The notes: generated by a model from the letters alone, not told the origin. DNA of 16,191 nt from CAYSWK01 sp964434735 (GCA_964434735.1 CAYSWK010000021.1:1-16191); one strand, 5' to 3'; counted from the first letter of the stretch, positions 1 through 7,390 are shown. Numbers and translations are program-made.

Positions 1-1565
1 GTCAATGCTGCCGAATCATCCTTTTGCCTGTCGATGGTTACGTTTACGCCATTTTCAAGCGAGAACGTAAATATCCCTGTATTTTCACCATACGGGCGGG
101 CGGACCCGCGCGGGACATACCCTCTTCTTGAAGTAGGCTCACCGGGAGACAGCACATATACCTGGTTGTCGCTTGCAGAATTTGAACAACTGCTTCCGAT
201 TGAAACCGGATCTCGGTCAACTACCTTGTAAACAACAACTCCGTCCAAGCCAAGTGCGCGCAATTCGGGGTCATTCCTCAATTCAAATAGATAATATTCC
301 TGGTTCTTTATGGGCAACTTGAAAATGGAGGCATTCGTAGTATTTTCCTGAGCATATACTTCAAAGGTATAACCTCGCGCGTCAGGAATGGAAAGCTCAA
401 TTACCTGTGAAAACCCAAGCTTCATGCGCGTGTATGCACTTAACAGGGGAAGGGAAGGAGTCCATTGGAATCCGGTTGTCTTGTAGGGCGTGCCTTCAAA
501 GTTATGGCGAATCACGTTTATTTTAAAAGGCCTTGAAAGGTTTGCCTCATCTGAAAGTGCATCATACGGGCCAAAGCGTTGACATGCGTTTGTAGAAAGT
601 AAAGGCACCGTTGTCTGACCATTTCGGACTTCGGGGGGAGTTCCATACGTACGAAAGTCAAGTGACGTGAAAAGTGCACGGGTGACATTCGCCACTTCAT
701 ATTTGTTTTCAGAAAGCTCAGAAACAATGAGGGTACGCACGGGAACTCCGCCAAAAACCTCGTTTTCACGAACAAGAATGTCAGAATCAATTCTGCTTGT
801 GAGAACTCCTTTTGGAACAAAAATAATGATGGCGTCCATTTCACCATTCTTATCCGCATCAAATGAAGCATTTGCCCCCACAAATAAAGAAGCAGACTGC
901 TCAATTACTGAATCAATGAAGATCGGATCGGTTGCTGAAGCGCTAATTATGGGTCCGGTAAGACGGATATGGCCCTGTGTTGCACGAAGGAACCACTCGT
1001 TAATACTTAATGTTCCGTTAAGAACGTTCTTGACGACCCAATCTTTTGTCATATTTTTCTGAAAAGGTTGATCATGGCTGTCTGCAAGCACCACGCCGAC
1101 AGCATACGTCTTTTGGCTTGGAACTGCAAACGGCTCGGAATAATCTCTTCCAAAAATGATCGTATTGCCAGACATGACGCGCACTGAAAGAAGCTGACGG
1201 GGATAAATGGCCCGGTCAAGTGTAACTACTAATGAATCGGAAGGCTCAATCAGATTTGTTGAAGGCGTACGGATCTGCACTTCAAACGGCTCGCCGCCTT
1301 GTGAAACGAGAATAGAAAATGAGTCTTTAGCAATAGATTCCTTGCCCGTGTACTCAAAAATAATAGTATTGAGTTCAGGCTGGACGCTTACTAATTCAAA
1401 TAACTCAACGGGGCGGGAGGTATTTTTTTGAGGAATGACTTGAGTAGTAACCGTTTCACGAACCTGCGAGTCATCGGATTTTGATTTAATTTCCTCAGGG
1501 CTTCCTCCCAAACAGCCAAAAAACAAAAATGCAACAATAAGGATAACAAGGACTGATTTATTCAT
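1..1565 (-). CDS. Secreted lipoprotein resembling an M6-type metallopeptidase without HExxH (3' end outside window)
   Basis: An uninterrupted reading frame of 521 codons runs leftward from an ATG at 1565 and leaves the window. Residues 1-17 form a lipoprotein signal peptide (MNKS, a hydrophobic stretch, then the lipobox FFGC with Cys18), so the protein should be exported and lipid-anchored. A Ser/Thr/Asp/Glu-rich linker follows. Several segments resemble the M6 (immune inhibitor A-like) peptidase fold: SINEWFLRATQGHIRLTG at 187 onward (compare the family's 'syGkl.vtG' stretch), the acidic FDADKNGEMDAIIIF at 235-249 (family D.DgDG..D), LSAYTRMKLGF at 375-385 (family 'saW.K..LGW'), and YYLFEL near 424. 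The zinc motif HExxH, normally between the second and third segments, is not seen anywhere in the visible part. It may be a degenerate, non-catalytic relative with a binding or structural role. Family assignment is by eye and uncertain; the status as a surface lipoprotein is firm. A TATA-like box 28 nt upstream suggests a leaderless mRNA. Confidence 0.8.
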   Translation of the reverse strand, partial: MNKSVLVILIVAFLFFGCLGGSPEEIKSKSDDSQVRETVTTQVIPQKNTSRPVELFELVSVQPELNTIIFEYTGKESIAKDSFSILVSQGGEPFEVQIRTPSTNLIEPSDSLVVTLDRAIYPRQLLSVRVMSGNTIIFGRDYSEPFAVPSQKTYAVGVVLADSHDQPFQKNMTKDWVVKNVLNGTLSINEWFLRATQGHIRLTGPIISASATDPIFIDSVIEQSASLFVGANASFDADKNGEMDAIIIFVPKGVLTSRIDSDILVRENEVFGGVPVRTLIVSELSENKYEVANVTRALFTSLDFRTYGTPPEVRNGQTTVPLLSTNACQRFGPYDALSDEANLSRPFKINVIRHNFEGTPYKTTGFQWTPSLPLLSAYTRMKLGFSQVIELSIPDARGYTFEVYAQENTTNASIFKLPIKNQEYYLFELRNDPELRALGLDGVVVYKVVDRDPVSIGSSCSNSASDNQVYVLSPGEPTSRRGYVPRGSARPYGENTGIFTFSLENGVNVTIDRQKDDSAAL

Positions 1566-1587
1566 GAATTTTTACTATACCGAAAGA

Positions 1588-1597
1588 GGTTTAAATG
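1588..1597 (-). promoter_or_regulatory. TATA-like box for the M6-like lipoprotein gene
   Basis: On the minus strand the sequence reads CATTTAAACC, centred about 28 nt before the ATG at 1565. No Shine-Dalgarno-like sequence precedes that ATG. This spacing fits an archaeal TATA box driving a leaderless transcript. Confidence 0.5.
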
Positions 1598-1616
1598 ATT
1601 CAGAATGAAGGGTAAA

Positions 1617-2249
1617 TTAAAGATATGCGTGAAGAGAACGTGAATAAGATTGCGCAAGTTGTTCAAGCTTTTCCGATGCGACGCTTTTGATATCTGGGTT
1701 TCTTGTTTTTTCAAGCATGACTTCAAGCACGTCCTTAAGAACAATTCCTCCAATCCTTGATTCGAGCAATCCAAGTGCGCGTTCACCGCAAGTTGTGCTG
1801 TATTTTGCAAGATAGGCCAAATTATGATAATCGTACTTGTCAAATTGGTCCATATGTGCTTCAAGCATTGAACAAATCCGGGGGTCAAAAACAGGAAGAA
1901 TGCCATGGAACATCGCGTAATTACGTGTTCGTTTTACCAAATCGCATAATACACCTATCGCCTTTTCCCGTATTTCTAATGAAACTGAAGGGTTACGAAT
2001 AATATCACGCAACACATGATTATCAGGAAAAACATGCCGAGTCTTGGCACGAGCCAATGAAATTCGCATGAGCGTATCGATGGCCTCATCTGGAAACATG
2101 CCATTCAATGCTTCATTTTTAATATGACCAAGGCACGCGAGCTCAAATTCCAAAGCAAACTGACGCCACGGGGCCCGTACTCGAGGAGGAGTAACTACTA
2201 CGAAAAATACGGGTTTACCTCGATTAGAGTTCAAAGCAAGCTGGCGCAT
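1617..2249 (-). CDS. Hypothetical protein, C-terminal half mostly helical
   Basis: A 210-residue protein of unrecognised function. The first 35 residues (FFVVVTPPRVRAPW) look like a beta strand followed by a loop. From about residue 40 the sequence is rich in predicted amphipathic helices with a faint repeating pattern (EAIDTLMRISLARAKTR; LEIREKAIGVLCDLVKR; DVLEVMLEKTRNPDIKSVASEKLEQLAQ), which could be HEAT-like alpha-helical repeats, though no signature is clear. There is no signal peptide or membrane segment, so it is probably cytosolic. It begins 3 nt after the stop of the gene at 2657-2253, so the two are almost certainly co-transcribed and translationally coupled. No catalytic motif was seen. 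Confidence 0.75.
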   Translation of the reverse strand: MRQLALNSNRGKPVFFVVVTPPRVRAPWRQFALEFELACLGHIKNEALNGMFPDEAIDTLMRISLARAKTRHVFPDNHVLRDIIRNPSVSLEIREKAIGVLCDLVKRTRNYAMFHGILPVFDPRICSMLEAHMDQFDKYDYHNLAYLAKYSTTCGERALGLLESRIGGIVLKDVLEVMLEKTRNPDIKSVASEKLEQLAQSYSRSLHAYL

Positions 2250-2252
2250 AAT

Positions 2253-2657
2253 CTAACCCTCATACCTCACAGATGTAATAACTCTCATAATTGTAAGCCC
2301 ATGTTGGCTTGCAATTCGTGACACCGTATCCTGAGGCGCAACGATAATGCCGCTTCTTCGTAGTATTGACTGAAGAACAATTGAATGATTAAGCATGCGA
2401 TCATCATGCGCAAGAAGCGGGTCAGAAAAAAGAGTGCAGCAAACCCCTGCACGTGTGAGAGAATCGTAAAGTGATGCAAAAAATTGTTCTGCTTGAGCAA
2501 ATTCTTCCAAAGAAAGACGTTTTCCCAAAAAAGGATTTGCCAATAGAACGCTTCGCCCGTTTGCAAGCTCAGACACGCAAGACGAAACGTCATGAACTGA
2601 CTTGAATCCTCTAAAGCCTACAAGCTTCGCTGAAGACTCAAAAACGCGCATATTCAT
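2253..2657 (-). CDS. Hypothetical protein, first gene of a two-gene operon
   Basis: A 134-residue protein of unrecognised function with alternating strand-like and helix-like stretches: SVLLANPFLG at 36-45, a helix around 48-68 (SLEEFAQAEQFFASLYDSL), VCCTLFSD at 72-79, GIIVAPQDTVSRIASQHG at 103-120, and a final strand TIMRVITSV. This suggests a small alpha/beta fold. No membrane segment, signal peptide or diagnostic catalytic motif is evident. ATG at 2657 is chosen because a TATA-like box lies about 28 nt upstream; a second in-frame ATG at 2651 is possible. The downstream gene starts 3 nt after its stop, and both are transcribed divergently from ThrRS. Confidence 0.75.
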   Translation of the reverse strand: MNMRVFESSAKLVGFRGFKSVHDVSSCVSELANGRSVLLANPFLGKRLSLEEFAQAEQFFASLYDSLTRAGVCCTLFSDPLLAHDDRMLNHSIVLQSILRRSGIIVAPQDTVSRIASQHGLTIMRVITSVRYEG

Positions 2658-2680
2658 AGGGAAAAATAAAAGATCAAACG

Positions 2681-2690
2681 AATTATATAG
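2681..2690 (-). promoter_or_regulatory. TATA-like box for the two-gene operon
   Basis: The minus strand reads CTATATAATT, centred about 28 nt upstream of the ATG at 2657. No purine-rich ribosome-binding site lies between them, so the transcript is probably leaderless. It lies in the 139 bp divergent intergenic region shared with the ThrRS promoter. Confidence 0.55.
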
Positions 2691-2785
2691 TTATCATTTT
2701 GATAAAAAAATGGATTAATCGATAAAAAAACAGCATACAACCATCTCTTTTTATTTTTTTAGAGAGAAAGAAACAAGTAAAACAT

Positions 2786-2790
2786 GAGGT
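2786..2790 (+). promoter_or_regulatory. Shine-Dalgarno-like site of ThrRS
   Basis: GAGGT sits 6 nt upstream of the ATG at 2797 and can pair with the CCUCC core at the 3' end of archaeal 16S rRNA. It fixes the ThrRS start and shows that this mRNA has a leader, unlike several neighbours. Confidence 0.6.
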
Positions 2791-2796
2791 TATATA

Positions 2797-5037
2797 ATGA
2801 AAATTTTACTGCTGCACTGCGATTATGTTTCATACAAGCCAAAAAAAGTGGCAATCAAGAAAGGGGCCGACGAGGTAACAACGGAGGATTTAGAAGGAAA
2901 ACGAATCGAAGAAGTCCTTGCAGTATTCACTTCAATTGAACAAGGCGATTCAGACAAGGAAATAGAAGACATAGTAAAGGAAGTCAAAAAAGTCTACGAC
3001 AACGTCGGTGCAAAAAACCTCCTTCTTTATCCGTATGCGCACCTTTCCTCAAACCTTGCGTCACTTGATGAGGCACCAAAAGTATTACTTAAATTATGGG
3101 AAGCACTCAAAAAAGGAGTAAACGCTCATTGTTACAAAAGCCAATTTGGATGGTATAAGGAATTCGAGCTCAAGTGCAAAGGACACCCGTTGGCAGAATT
3201 GTCAAAGCACATCGGAACGCTGCCTGCTGGAGCCCAACCAAAAGGCCCCAAGAAAGGAGACCAGCACAGCATAAATGAAGTTATATATTCAGTCATGCTT
3301 GAAGAACCGCGAAACGTCGGATTTGCGCAAGATAGGAATGCGTACCGCCTCACTGCAGCACTTGCATTGGCAGCAATGCTCAAAAAAGAAGACCCTTCCG
3401 TACAAGTTGGGCTTTCATCACTTACTGAAAATGGGTTTTATGTAGATGTAGATCTTAAAAAAAGCGTAACTCCCCAGGACCGAGCGTCAATGCTTGACCG
3501 GCTTAAGGTATACGTAAAACATTCCCACAAAATAGAACAACGACTTGTATCGAAGGACCAGGCAGTTAAGGTATTCCAAGAACAAAATGCAACGTACCTT
3601 CTTGAACTTGCACAAAAAATTCCTGACCATGCGTTCCTGAACCTCTATTTCCTTGACGGCATATGCCTTCCTTCGGTTGCACCCCTTCTTGACAATACGT
3701 CAAAACTCAAGGCAATCCATTTGAGTGATTCTTCAGCAGCATACTGGCTTAAAGACTCATCAAAGCCCCAATTGCAAAGGATATACGGATTCTCGTTTGC
3801 GGAAAGCGAGGCGCTCAACTCCTTCCTTGAAATGCAGGAAAAGGCAAAGGATAGGGATCATAGAAAATTAGGCCAGGAGCTTGACCTATTCTCAGTGCAG
3901 GACGTGGCACCGGGTATGGCGTTTTTCCACCCCAAGGGAATGGTTATTCGAAACGAAATTGAAAAGTACTGGCGCGCACTCAATGACAAATATGAGTACG
4001 TGGAAATTCGTACGCCCATTATTATGGATTCGCAAGTATGGAAAGATTCCGGACATTGGGACCACTACAAGGAAAATATGTATTTCACTTCAATAGATGG
4101 CAAGCTCAACGGTGTAAAGCCCATGAACTGCCCAGGGTCTATACGCGTTTTCAAAACATCAAAACGGTCATACCGCGATTTGCCTTTACGTCTTTCAGAA
4201 CTTGGGTTAGTACACCGCCATGAACTTTCGGGCGTCTTATCAGGACTTTTCAGAGTACGTGCGTTTACGCAGGATGATTCACACGTATTCTGCACGCGCG
4301 AACAGGTTCGTGCCGAAGTTGAAAAGAGGCTTCGGTTCATAGATGAATTCTACAAGATGTTCGGCTTTGAGTACTCACTTGAATTGTCAACCCGCCCACC
4401 AAAAAGACTTGGTTCTGACGCAGACTGGGACCAGGCGGAAAGTGCACTTAAGGATGCACTTGTTGCGGTTGGTAAACAATACAAGCTCAATGAAGGAGAC
4501 GGTGCATTCTACGGTCCTAAAATTGATTTTCATATCAAGGACTCGCTTGGCCGTTCATGGCAATGTGCAACGGAACAGCTCGATTTCCAGATGCCCATGC
4601 GCTTTGACGTGAAATACGAAGGTGCAGATGCAAAGGAGCACCATCCCGTTATCCTTCATTCGGTTGCACAGGGGTCATTTGAAAGGTTCTTTGCAATTCT
4701 CATTGAGCACTTTGAAGGCAAATTCCCCCTATGGCTTGCACCTGTGCAAGTAGTAGTACTTGCGATTTCTGACGATCAAAACGCGTATGCGGACAAGATT
4801 TTACACAAGTTGAAATTGCACGGCGTTCGCGTCGAATTCGACCAAAAGAGCGCAACCATCGGAAACAAAATACGCCACTGGCAAATGCAAAAAGTGCCGT
4901 ATATGGTCATTGTAGGCAAGAACGAGCTTGAAAGCAACACCGTTTCAATACGTGTGCGCTCAGGAGAGGAAACGCGCAACGTAAAAATCGACGAATTTGC
5001 AAAACAACTCGAAAATGAAATACGGGAACGAAAATAA
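2797..5037 (+). CDS. thrS: Threonyl-tRNA synthetase with archaeal editing domain and bacterial-type body
   Basis: A 746-residue class II synthetase that charges tRNA-Thr with threonine. Residues 1-140 are the archaeal D-aminoacyl-tRNA-deacylase-like editing domain (LLLHCDY start, YPYAHLSS at 78-85, FGWYK with Lys121, CKGHPLAELS at 127-136). Residues about 155-350 resemble the second N-terminal editing domain of bacterial ThrRS (TENGFYVDVD at 210-219, AYWLKD and LQRIYGFSF at 315-334, KDRDHRKLGQELDLF at 351-365), but its histidines are not conserved. The catalytic core shows motif 1 (HPKG, 378-381), motif 2 (VHRHELSG, 472-479), motif 3 (GSFERF, 626-631) and the zinc ligands Cys445, His496 and His621. 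The anticodon-binding domain is about 645-746. Archaeal ThrRS proteins with this editing domain are usually nearer 620 residues, so the extra length is the middle domain. The start is supported by a ribosome-binding site. A T-rich run follows the stop. Confidence 0.97.
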   Translation: MKILLLHCDYVSYKPKKVAIKKGADEVTTEDLEGKRIEEVLAVFTSIEQGDSDKEIEDIVKEVKKVYDNVGAKNLLLYPYAHLSSNLASLDEAPKVLLKLWEALKKGVNAHCYKSQFGWYKEFELKCKGHPLAELSKHIGTLPAGAQPKGPKKGDQHSINEVIYSVMLEEPRNVGFAQDRNAYRLTAALALAAMLKKEDPSVQVGLSSLTENGFYVDVDLKKSVTPQDRASMLDRLKVYVKHSHKIEQRLVSKDQAVKVFQEQNATYLLELAQKIPDHAFLNLYFLDGICLPSVAPLLDNTSKLKAIHLSDSSAAYWLKDSSKPQLQRIYGFSFAESEALNSFLEMQEKAKDRDHRKLGQELDLFSVQDVAPGMAFFHPKGMVIRNEIEKYWRALNDKYEYVEIRTPIIMDSQVWKDSGHWDHYKENMYFTSIDGKLNGVKPMNCPGSIRVFKTSKRSYRDLPLRLSELGLVHRHELSGVLSGLFRVRAFTQDDSHVFCTREQVRAEVEKRLRFIDEFYKMFGFEYSLELSTRPPKRLGSDADWDQAESALKDALVAVGKQYKLNEGDGAFYGPKIDFHIKDSLGRSWQCATEQLDFQMPMRFDVKYEGADAKEHHPVILHSVAQGSFERFFAILIEHFEGKFPLWLAPVQVVVLAISDDQNAYADKILHKLKLHGVRVEFDQKSATIGNKIRHWQMQKVPYMVIVGKNELESNTVSIRVRSGEETRNVKIDEFAKQLENEIRERK

Positions 5038-5060
5038 TAAGGCAAAAACCTAACAAAACA

Positions 5061-5072
5061 TTTTTTCTTTTT
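5061..5072 (+). terminator. T-run terminator after ThrRS
   Basis: Nearly uninterrupted thymines on the plus strand, 24 nt after the ThrRS stop and with no strong hairpin, the usual form of an archaeal intrinsic terminator. The following TTAAACATAT stretch may serve as a TATA element for the small open frame at 5106. Confidence 0.45.
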
Positions 5073-5105
5073 AAACATATTAATTCTTTTTCTTACGTTG
5101 ATACC

Positions 5106-5168
5106 ATGGATACGTACAAAATTTCACTTATTTTTGTTATGGTCGGAATGTTCTTGATAACGGGATAA
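5106..5168 (+). CDS. Possible 20-residue membrane peptide, perhaps frameshifted
   Basis: ATG at 5106 opens a 20-codon frame encoding MDTYK followed by an almost wholly hydrophobic segment (ISLIFVMVGMFLITG), which looks like one transmembrane helix. An AT-rich, TATA-like stretch lies about 30 nt upstream, as expected for a leaderless gene here. The stop falls directly after a GGG run. One extra G in that run would extend the frame to 34 residues, ending in a charged tail (IIDSRIKSSAGKQY) with its stop at 5207-5209. So it may be a genuine tiny membrane protein, a recently frameshifted 34-residue one, or a sequencing slip. It could also be chance, since nothing else supports its expression. Confidence 0.35.
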   Translation: MDTYKISLIFVMVGMFLITG

Positions 5169-5200
5169 TTGATTCAAGAATAAAATCCAGTGCAGGAAAG

Positions 5201-5210
5201 CAATATTAAT
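5201..5210 (+). promoter_or_regulatory. TATA-like box for the PfkB kinase gene
   Basis: CAATATTAAT is centred about 27 nt before the ATG at 5233, with no clear ribosome-binding site between them. The spacing fits a leaderless archaeal transcript. Confidence 0.45.
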
Positions 5211-5232
5211 CCATACAAATAATCAAACTAGT

Positions 5233-6144
5233 ATGACTTCTATTGCATGCGCTGGTTCAGTTGCACTAGACACTACCAGAACGCCCTTTAAAACGGTGGA
5301 AAGAGTACTTGGCGGGGCCGCAAGTTATTTTTCGCTCGCCTCTCGCTTTTTTGCACAAACGCACGTTTCCTCAATTGTAGGCGAAGATTTTCCAAAAGAG
5401 TACCTTGAACTCCTAAAATCAAATGAAATACACCTTGATGATTTGATTGTTGCGCGAGGAAAAAAAACATTTTTTTATGATTCGAGCTTTGATTATGACA
5501 TGTATCACCGGACGACAAACAAAACGGAACTAAACGTCCTTTTAGAATATGAACCGAAATTCGGAAATGATGCAAAAAAATGCCATTTTGCATACCTTGC
5601 GACCATGCCCCCTGGAAAACAAAAAGAGGCAAAAAAAGAAGCACGGGATGCAAAAATAGTATTCATGGATACTATTGAACATTACATAAAAACCGAAAAA
5701 GAAGAATTAATTGACGCAATGGCATCCGTTACCGGATGCATCCTCAATGATTCCGAAACGCGCATGCTTACGGGCGAACATAATCTGGTAAAAGCGGGTA
5801 AAAAAATCCAGGAAATGGGCGTTCCTATTGTGATCGTAAAAAAGGGGGAACACGGAGCGCTTCTTTTCCATGAAAAACATGTAGTTCCATTCCCCGCACT
5901 CCCTATGGAGGAAGTCGTGGATCCAACAGGCGCCGGGGATTCCTTTGCCGGCGGATTCATGGGAACGCTTGCAAAAGAGAATGCAACAAAACCTACGCTC
6001 AAAAATCTCAAGCAGGCAATGGCCTATGGCGTAGTGATGGGTTCAATTGCAGTAAGCGGATATTCGGTTGAGTCGCTTGTTCGCACCAAACATACGGATA
6101 TTGAACGAGAATACCAAGCGTATCGCGAGCTTCTTTCGGTCTAA
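5233..6144 (+). CDS. PfkB-family (ribokinase-like) sugar or nucleoside kinase
   Basis: A 303-residue cytosolic kinase of the PfkB/ribokinase superfamily, which transfers phosphate from ATP to a hydroxymethyl group of a sugar or nucleoside. The N-terminal family segment is seen at 27-36 (GGAASYFSLA), with the usual V/IG-D pattern at 49-52 (VGED). The C-terminal signature DPTGAGDSFAGGFMG at 230-244 carries the anion-hole glycines and the catalytic base Asp236. LNDSE at 171-175 is the conserved NxxE-type site tied to magnesium and phosphate binding. Length is typical. The substrate cannot be read from sequence, and calling it ribokinase, adenosine kinase or phosphofructokinase would be a guess. 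ATG at 5233 fits the TATA-like box upstream. The stop abuts the stop of the convergent gene at 6145. Confidence 0.92.
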   Translation: MTSIACAGSVALDTTRTPFKTVERVLGGAASYFSLASRFFAQTHVSSIVGEDFPKEYLELLKSNEIHLDDLIVARGKKTFFYDSSFDYDMYHRTTNKTELNVLLEYEPKFGNDAKKCHFAYLATMPPGKQKEAKKEARDAKIVFMDTIEHYIKTEKEELIDAMASVTGCILNDSETRMLTGEHNLVKAGKKIQEMGVPIVIVKKGEHGALLFHEKHVVPFPALPMEEVVDPTGAGDSFAGGFMGTLAKENATKPTLKNLKQAMAYGVVMGSIAVSGYSVESLVRTKHTDIEREYQAYRELLSV

Positions 6145-6597
6145 TTATTTTTTTGCAAGTGATTTTTTCTTTTGTTTTGGCAGCGGCGGGGCAATGATGC
6201 CAAAAAGAGACTTTCGTGAATGCTCAAGATTGTCTGCCTTGAAAAAAAGCTTCTTTGGAAGATGGTTTGCTTCAAGATACTCTTCAAATTCCTTGAACTC
6301 CTTTGGCTCAAGGTAAATAAGGTAGGAACGGTCCAATTCGGAGTATTCCATGCGAACCTCGTTTTTTGAATAAAGATACAACAACGGAAGCGAGTCGCGT
6401 GCAAGCCTCAAAAGAAGGTCATGCTCTTGGCCTTTAAGGCCTTTTCGATTTGAAAACGAAACATACATCTTAACCGAATCCTGGTACTGGTCAGATTTTG
6501 AAAACATAAACTTGATTATTTTGCCAAAAGCCTGACGAAGATGGGGCACCGAAATGCCTGCAACATAGGGGTCAAGAAGATACGCAGATTTCATCAT
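6145..6597 (-). CDS. Hypothetical basic-tailed protein coupled to the MBL-fold hydrolase
   Basis: A 150-residue protein of unrecognised function. It appears to be mixed alpha/beta: MYVSFSNRKG around 44-53, a helix LLLRLARDSLPLLYLY at 61-76, a strand-like RSYLIYLEP at 90-98, then an acidic helix (KEFKEFEEYLEANHL). It ends in a lysine-rich tail (PKQKKKSLAKK) that may contact nucleic acid. There is no membrane segment or signal peptide. Its ATG overlaps the stop of the MBL-fold gene (ATGA, 4 nt), a classic sign of translational coupling, so it probably works with or is regulated alongside that hydrolase. A second ATG directly follows and is an alternative start. Its stop touches that of the convergent PfkB gene with no gap. 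Confidence 0.8.
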   Translation of the reverse strand: MMKSAYLLDPYVAGISVPHLRQAFGKIIKFMFSKSDQYQDSVKMYVSFSNRKGLKGQEHDLLLRLARDSLPLLYLYSKNEVRMEYSELDRSYLIYLEPKEFKEFEEYLEANHLPKKLFFKADNLEHSRKSLFGIIAPPLPKQKKKSLAKK

Positions 6598-7370
6598 TCC
6601 ACCTTGATAGTCTTAAAGTCATCGGCTGCTTCACAGTGCAATCCGGATTTTTTTGCGATGTAACGGGCAACTTTTTTAGGCCCCGTTTTGATAAGCGTCA
6701 TTCCCATATGATTAAGGTACGTCTTTTTAGGACGCGCAGTTTCAAGAATATCAACGACGTTGTCTGCCGTTAAATGCTCATTGTACTGATCCTGCTTGGG
6801 TTTGAGGCAATTGGGAATAAATAAATCGCAACCGCGAAATAACGAACCAAGCTCATCAAAGTATGTGGTGTCGCTTGTATACCCTATTGTTTTTCCGTCC
6901 ATAGTAAGCTTAAACCCAAAACATGTAGGCTCATCATGAACCGTTTTCGTATATTCTATGGAAAATGAACCTTTTGCAGTCTTGAATTCTTCTTTTTTCC
7001 CCCATTCTGCAACTGCACAGCGTTCAACATGCTTTGAATGGTATTTGGAAACGCCCCTGTCGCCTGCAGAATCGCCTTCGATTGAATAGGCACTACCGAT
7101 AAGAATTCCCTTTTTGGTAAACAAATGGTCAGTCATACCTTCAACAAACACGTTGGCGTCAGTACAATGGTCAACGTGGTAATGAGTTACAATCAAGGCA
7201 TCAAGGGTTTGAGGTGAGAGTTTCATTTTAAGCGAATTAAGAAGGGCACCTGGCCCGGGATCAACATGTATCGAGGCACTTTGGGAATCAATGCGAAAAC
7301 CGCCCGTTTTCCTGTCCTGAGTAAGAAGGTTGAACCTGCCCCCTCCGGTTCCAAGAAACGTTATTTCCAT
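6594..7370 (-). CDS. Metallo-beta-lactamase-fold metal-dependent hydrolase
   Basis: A 258-residue MBL-superfamily hydrolase. The N-terminus MEITFLGTGGGRFN is typical of RNase Z-like and related enzymes. The di-metal site is complete: HxHxDH at 63-68 (HYHVDH), His145 (VHDEP), Asp167 (YTSDTTY) and His221 (NHMGM). This points to an active phosphodiesterase, nuclease or related hydrolase, but the substrate is unclear; it lacks a beta-CASP region, and no tRNase Z exosite arm was recognised. The ATG at 7370 is preferred over an in-frame ATG at 7436 because the MBL fold begins immediately at 7370 and a TATA-like box sits at 7391-7400, inside the longer version's extra codons. It is the first gene of a two-gene operon with the overlapping 6145-6597 gene. 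Confidence 0.92.
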   Translation of the reverse strand: MEITFLGTGGGRFNLLTQDRKTGGFRIDSQSASIHVDPGPGALLNSLKMKLSPQTLDALIVTHYHVDHCTDANVFVEGMTDHLFTKKGILIGSAYSIEGDSAGDRGVSKYHSKHVERCAVAEWGKKEEFKTAKGSFSIEYTKTVHDEPTCFGFKLTMDGKTIGYTSDTTYFDELGSLFRGCDLFIPNCLKPKQDQYNEHLTADNVVDILETARPKKTYLNHMGMTLIKTGPKKVARYIAKKSGLHCEAADDFKTIKVE

Positions 7371-7390
7371 GAATGCGATTCGCAAGTGAG

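Noticed and set aside
43..54. Possible tRNA genes, CRISPR arrays, insertion sequences or integrase attachment sites anywhere in the window
   Set aside because: I found no tRNA cloverleaf with TTCRA loop, no regularly spaced DNA repeats, and no transposase or integrase coding sequence; the only tandem repeats are protein-level modules with diverged DNA.
518..1431. Open frames on both strands within the first 1.5 kb
   Set aside because: They lie in other frames of the continuous 521-codon lipoprotein gene, which has a signal peptide and a promoter and explains the region.
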